In this document: positions 11,870-13,406 of the stretch, one piece after another
Layout of the letters: each line of letters starts with the position of its first letter
Position numbering within the stretch: the first letter of the stretch is position 1
Origin: an uncultured Clostridia bacterium
GTDB taxonomy: Bacteria > Bacillota > Clostridia > Christensenellales > UBA1242
Direction of reading: 5' to 3'
Assembly (NCBI GenBank): GCA_946610655.1
Contig: CAMOCH010000018.1
Location: 1-13,406 of the forward strand
DNA: 13,406 bases
Made by a program: the position numbers and the translations under genes
Notes under the pieces: generated by a model
What the model saw: only the letters and a program-made list of their open reading frames with translations
Databases searched by the model: none
Told to the model about the DNA's origin: nothing

Positions 11870-12568
11870 ATGGTAGGAAGTTTTGTTTTGCTTTCATGTA
11901 TGCTTGCGTTTGGTGTGACTATGTTCTTAATTGAAAAATTGAGACATAGCTCATCAAATGTGGCAATATACAAATTGTTAACATTAATTTGTTTGGTGGC
12001 AATAGCGTTTGTTGCGTGTTTAAACAGCAAAACAGAAACAAAAATAACAATGCTTGTTGCAGTTGTTTTCTCAATAATTGGGAACTTTTTGCTCGAACTT
12101 CAAGAAACTGCAGAAGACAAAGAAAAAGCCTTTTTAAGTTTTGGATTGTCTTGCGATAGCATCAGCCATGTTTTATACTTTTTTGCGATAATTATGTTTG
12201 TGCAAAACAAAATTGTCACAGGCTTCAACTGGGTTATTCTTTCAGCTTTTGTGTTCAGCATGCTTGTAAGTTTTGTGTTTATAAGATTTTCGGCAGATTT
12301 AAAAATTAATTATAACGGCAGCAAATTTAAAATTTGGATAAACAAAACTCTCATTATGTTTATGGCAATCTCAACAATATGTTTAAGTTTTGCAATAATT
12401 CATTCTATGCTTTTGGCTGCTGCATATGTTGTTTTATTTGTGTCTAGCATTCTTGCTGACAAACAAAATTTTGGGCTGCTTGGTCAAGATAAAAATTACA
12501 CAATTATGAAAAATGTACTATATTTTGTTAGTCAATTTTTGATAGTATGCTTTGCATATTTTGTGTAA
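11870..12568 (+). CDS. YhhN/TMEM86-like polytopic membrane protein (232 aa)
   Basis: Almost the whole protein is hydrophobic, with seven or eight membrane helices separated by short loops. Two regions resemble the YhhN (TMEM86, lysoplasmalogenase) family: residues 66-107, with a G-x-FLLEL helix and a SHVLYFFA motif (His100), and the C-terminal stretch 182-230, ending in a YFVSQFLI helix. Members of that family hydrolyse the vinyl-ether bond of lysoplasmalogens. Here positions that I recall as Asp in the family read Asn72 (GN for GD) and Ser193 (SS for SD), so enzymatic activity is uncertain. The start is the ATG at 11870 with GGGGAG 7 nt upstream; an in-frame ATG at 11828 lies between the -35 and -10 elements and would be untranscribed. 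It is monocistronic and ends in a hairpin terminator. Confidence 0.65.
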   Translation: MVGSFVLLSCMLAFGVTMFLIEKLRHSSSNVAIYKLLTLICLVAIAFVACLNSKTETKITMLVAVVFSIIGNFLLELQETAEDKEKAFLSFGLSCDSISHVLYFFAIIMFVQNKIVTGFNWVILSAFVFSMLVSFVFIRFSADLKINYNGSKFKIWINKTLIMFMAISTICLSFAIIHSMLLAAAYVVLFVSSILADKQNFGLLGQDKNYTIMKNVLYFVSQFLIVCFAYFV

Positions 12569-12594
12569 ATAAATTATATTTAAAATATAAAAAG

Positions 12595-12621
12595 ACTTAA
12601 CGGCAGGGTTAAGTTTTTTTT
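12595..12621 (+). terminator. Terminator of the YhhN-like gene
   Basis: Perfect 7-bp stem ACTTAAC / GTTAAGT (12595-12601, 12608-12614) with loop GGCAGG, followed by eight T (12614-12621). It starts 27 nt after the stop codon. Confidence 0.87.
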
Positions 12622-12657
12622 GTTAATTAAGAATTTACGCACAAATGATTGAATTTG

Positions 12658-12686
12658 TTGATTTAATCTGTTTAATAAAATATAAT
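12658..12686 (+). promoter_or_regulatory. Promoter of the M13 peptidase gene
   Basis: TTGATT (12658-12663), 17 bp, perfect TATAAT (12681-12686). The start near 12693 is followed by AAGGAG at 12699-12704, which is 5 nt before the ATG. Confidence 0.7.
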
Positions 12687-12709
12687 AATAGAAGCAAAAA
12701 GGAGCTATT

Positions 12710-13406
12710 ATGAAAAACAAAATACGCATTCAAGATGATTTGTATCAAAGTGTTAACAGCAGGTGGATAAAAAAAGCAAAAATTCCTAGTGACCAACCAA
12801 CAATAGATGCTTTTGATGAAGTTCAAAATCATATTGAAAAAATATTGATAAAAGATTTTGAAGATTTATATAGTGGCAAAAAAAACACTGATATTGTTCC
12901 TATGAATTATGCAGTAAAGTTGTATGCAAAAGTTAAAAATAAGAAAAATAGAGAAAGCGATGGAATAAAACCATTACTTCCTTTGCTTGAAGAAATTAAA
13001 AATTTAAAAGATATAGATGAATTGCAATTAAAAGCCGTAGATTTGTTTTTTCAAGGTGTGCCTATGCCTTTTGATTTTGGTGTTACCGAAGATTTTAAAG
13101 ATTCTTCAAAACATGTTTTTACAATCGGTGATCCTGACATTATTTTGCCAGACACTTCGTATTATGAAAATGAAGAAACAAAAAATAAATTTTTGGGATA
13201 TTATACCGAAATGATGACAAATCTTTTGAAATTCACGCCATTATCTAAAGAGGAGCAAAAACAATATATTGATGATGCTGTTTTGTTTGATGATAAAGTA
13301 AGAAAATTGGTTTTAAGCAGTGTTGAAATGGCAGATTATGTGAAACTTTATAATCCAGTTTCTTTAGAATATTTAAATGAAAAACTTATGCCTTTTAATT
13401 TTGAAT
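12710..13406 (+). CDS. pepO: M13 family metallopeptidase (PepO-like endopeptidase), N-terminal part
   Basis: An open frame of 232 codons runs off the right edge. The N-terminus has the M13 (neprilysin/PepO) pattern: QDDLYQSVNSRW at 8-19, corresponding to the family's DDFYxxVNGxW, then KIPSDQP and a helical region. Later segments PFDFGVTEDF and the ILPDTSYY segment correspond to the PFG...D and IxLPDxxYY stretches of lactobacillal and streptococcal PepO. There is no signal peptide or membrane anchor, so this is a cytosolic oligopeptidase rather than a neprilysin-like ectoenzyme. The zinc motif HExxH and the ExxxD ligand lie in the C-terminal half beyond the window and cannot be checked. VNSRW replaces the usual VNGxW. 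The ATG at 12710 has AAGGAG 5 nt upstream and its own promoter. Confidence 0.9.
   Translation, partial: MKNKIRIQDDLYQSVNSRWIKKAKIPSDQPTIDAFDEVQNHIEKILIKDFEDLYSGKKNTDIVPMNYAVKLYAKVKNKKNRESDGIKPLLPLLEEIKNLKDIDELQLKAVDLFFQGVPMPFDFGVTEDFKDSSKHVFTIGDPDIILPDTSYYENEETKNKFLGYYTEMMTNLLKFTPLSKEEQKQYIDDAVLFDDKVRKLVLSSVEMADYVKLYNPVSLEYLNEKLMPFNFE

Overview
This is a strongly AT-rich chromosomal segment, probably from a Gram-positive-type bacterium (Bacillota, perhaps a gut Clostridia- or Bacilli-like lineage). The grounds are consensus AGGAGG ribosome binding sites, textbook TTGACA/TATAAT promoters, short hairpin-plus-T-run terminators, CCA-encoding tRNA genes, and genes typical of the phylum: a heterodimeric ABC exporter pair, a TFIIB-type zinc-ribbon membrane protein and a PepO-like M13 peptidase. 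The standard genetic code fits, and all eleven visible stop codons are TAA. I do not assign a genus.

Layout. Positions 1-224 hold a leftward tRNA-Glu/tRNA-Met pair with its promoter. Positions 398-2027 hold two rightward genes of unknown function: a soluble helical protein, and a two-pass membrane protein. Each ends in the same 32-bp stop-plus-terminator sequence, so the second gene sits between perfect direct repeats. Positions 2034-4019 hold three leftward genes, each with its own promoter: a SHOCT-domain membrane protein, an unrecognised 215-residue protein, and a RadC-family protein (first transcribed, with a predicted leaderless message). Positions 4084-7737 hold a rightward two-gene operon for a heterodimeric ABC exporter. 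Single rightward genes follow for a zinc-ribbon membrane protein (7821-8864) and a membrane-bound family 2 glycosyltransferase (8961-10352). Enolase (10406-11707) runs leftward and converges on the glycosyltransferase at a shared bidirectional terminator. A YhhN-like membrane protein (11870-12568) is divergent from enolase, and the window ends inside a PepO-like M13 endopeptidase gene (12710 onward).

How the genes work together. Most units are independent, each with a promoter and often a terminator, so the window reads as ordinary housekeeping chromosome rather than a defence or phage island. The ABC pair is the only clear multi-gene functional unit. Its subunits carry complementary degenerate and intact ATP-site motifs, as expected of one heterodimer. 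The part that looks acquired is 1173-2027: a single membrane-protein gene with a very strong promoter, an operator-like dyad, a GC-rich leader block with a hairpin, and flanking 32-bp direct repeats. I see no CRISPR array, transposase, integrase or phage gene.
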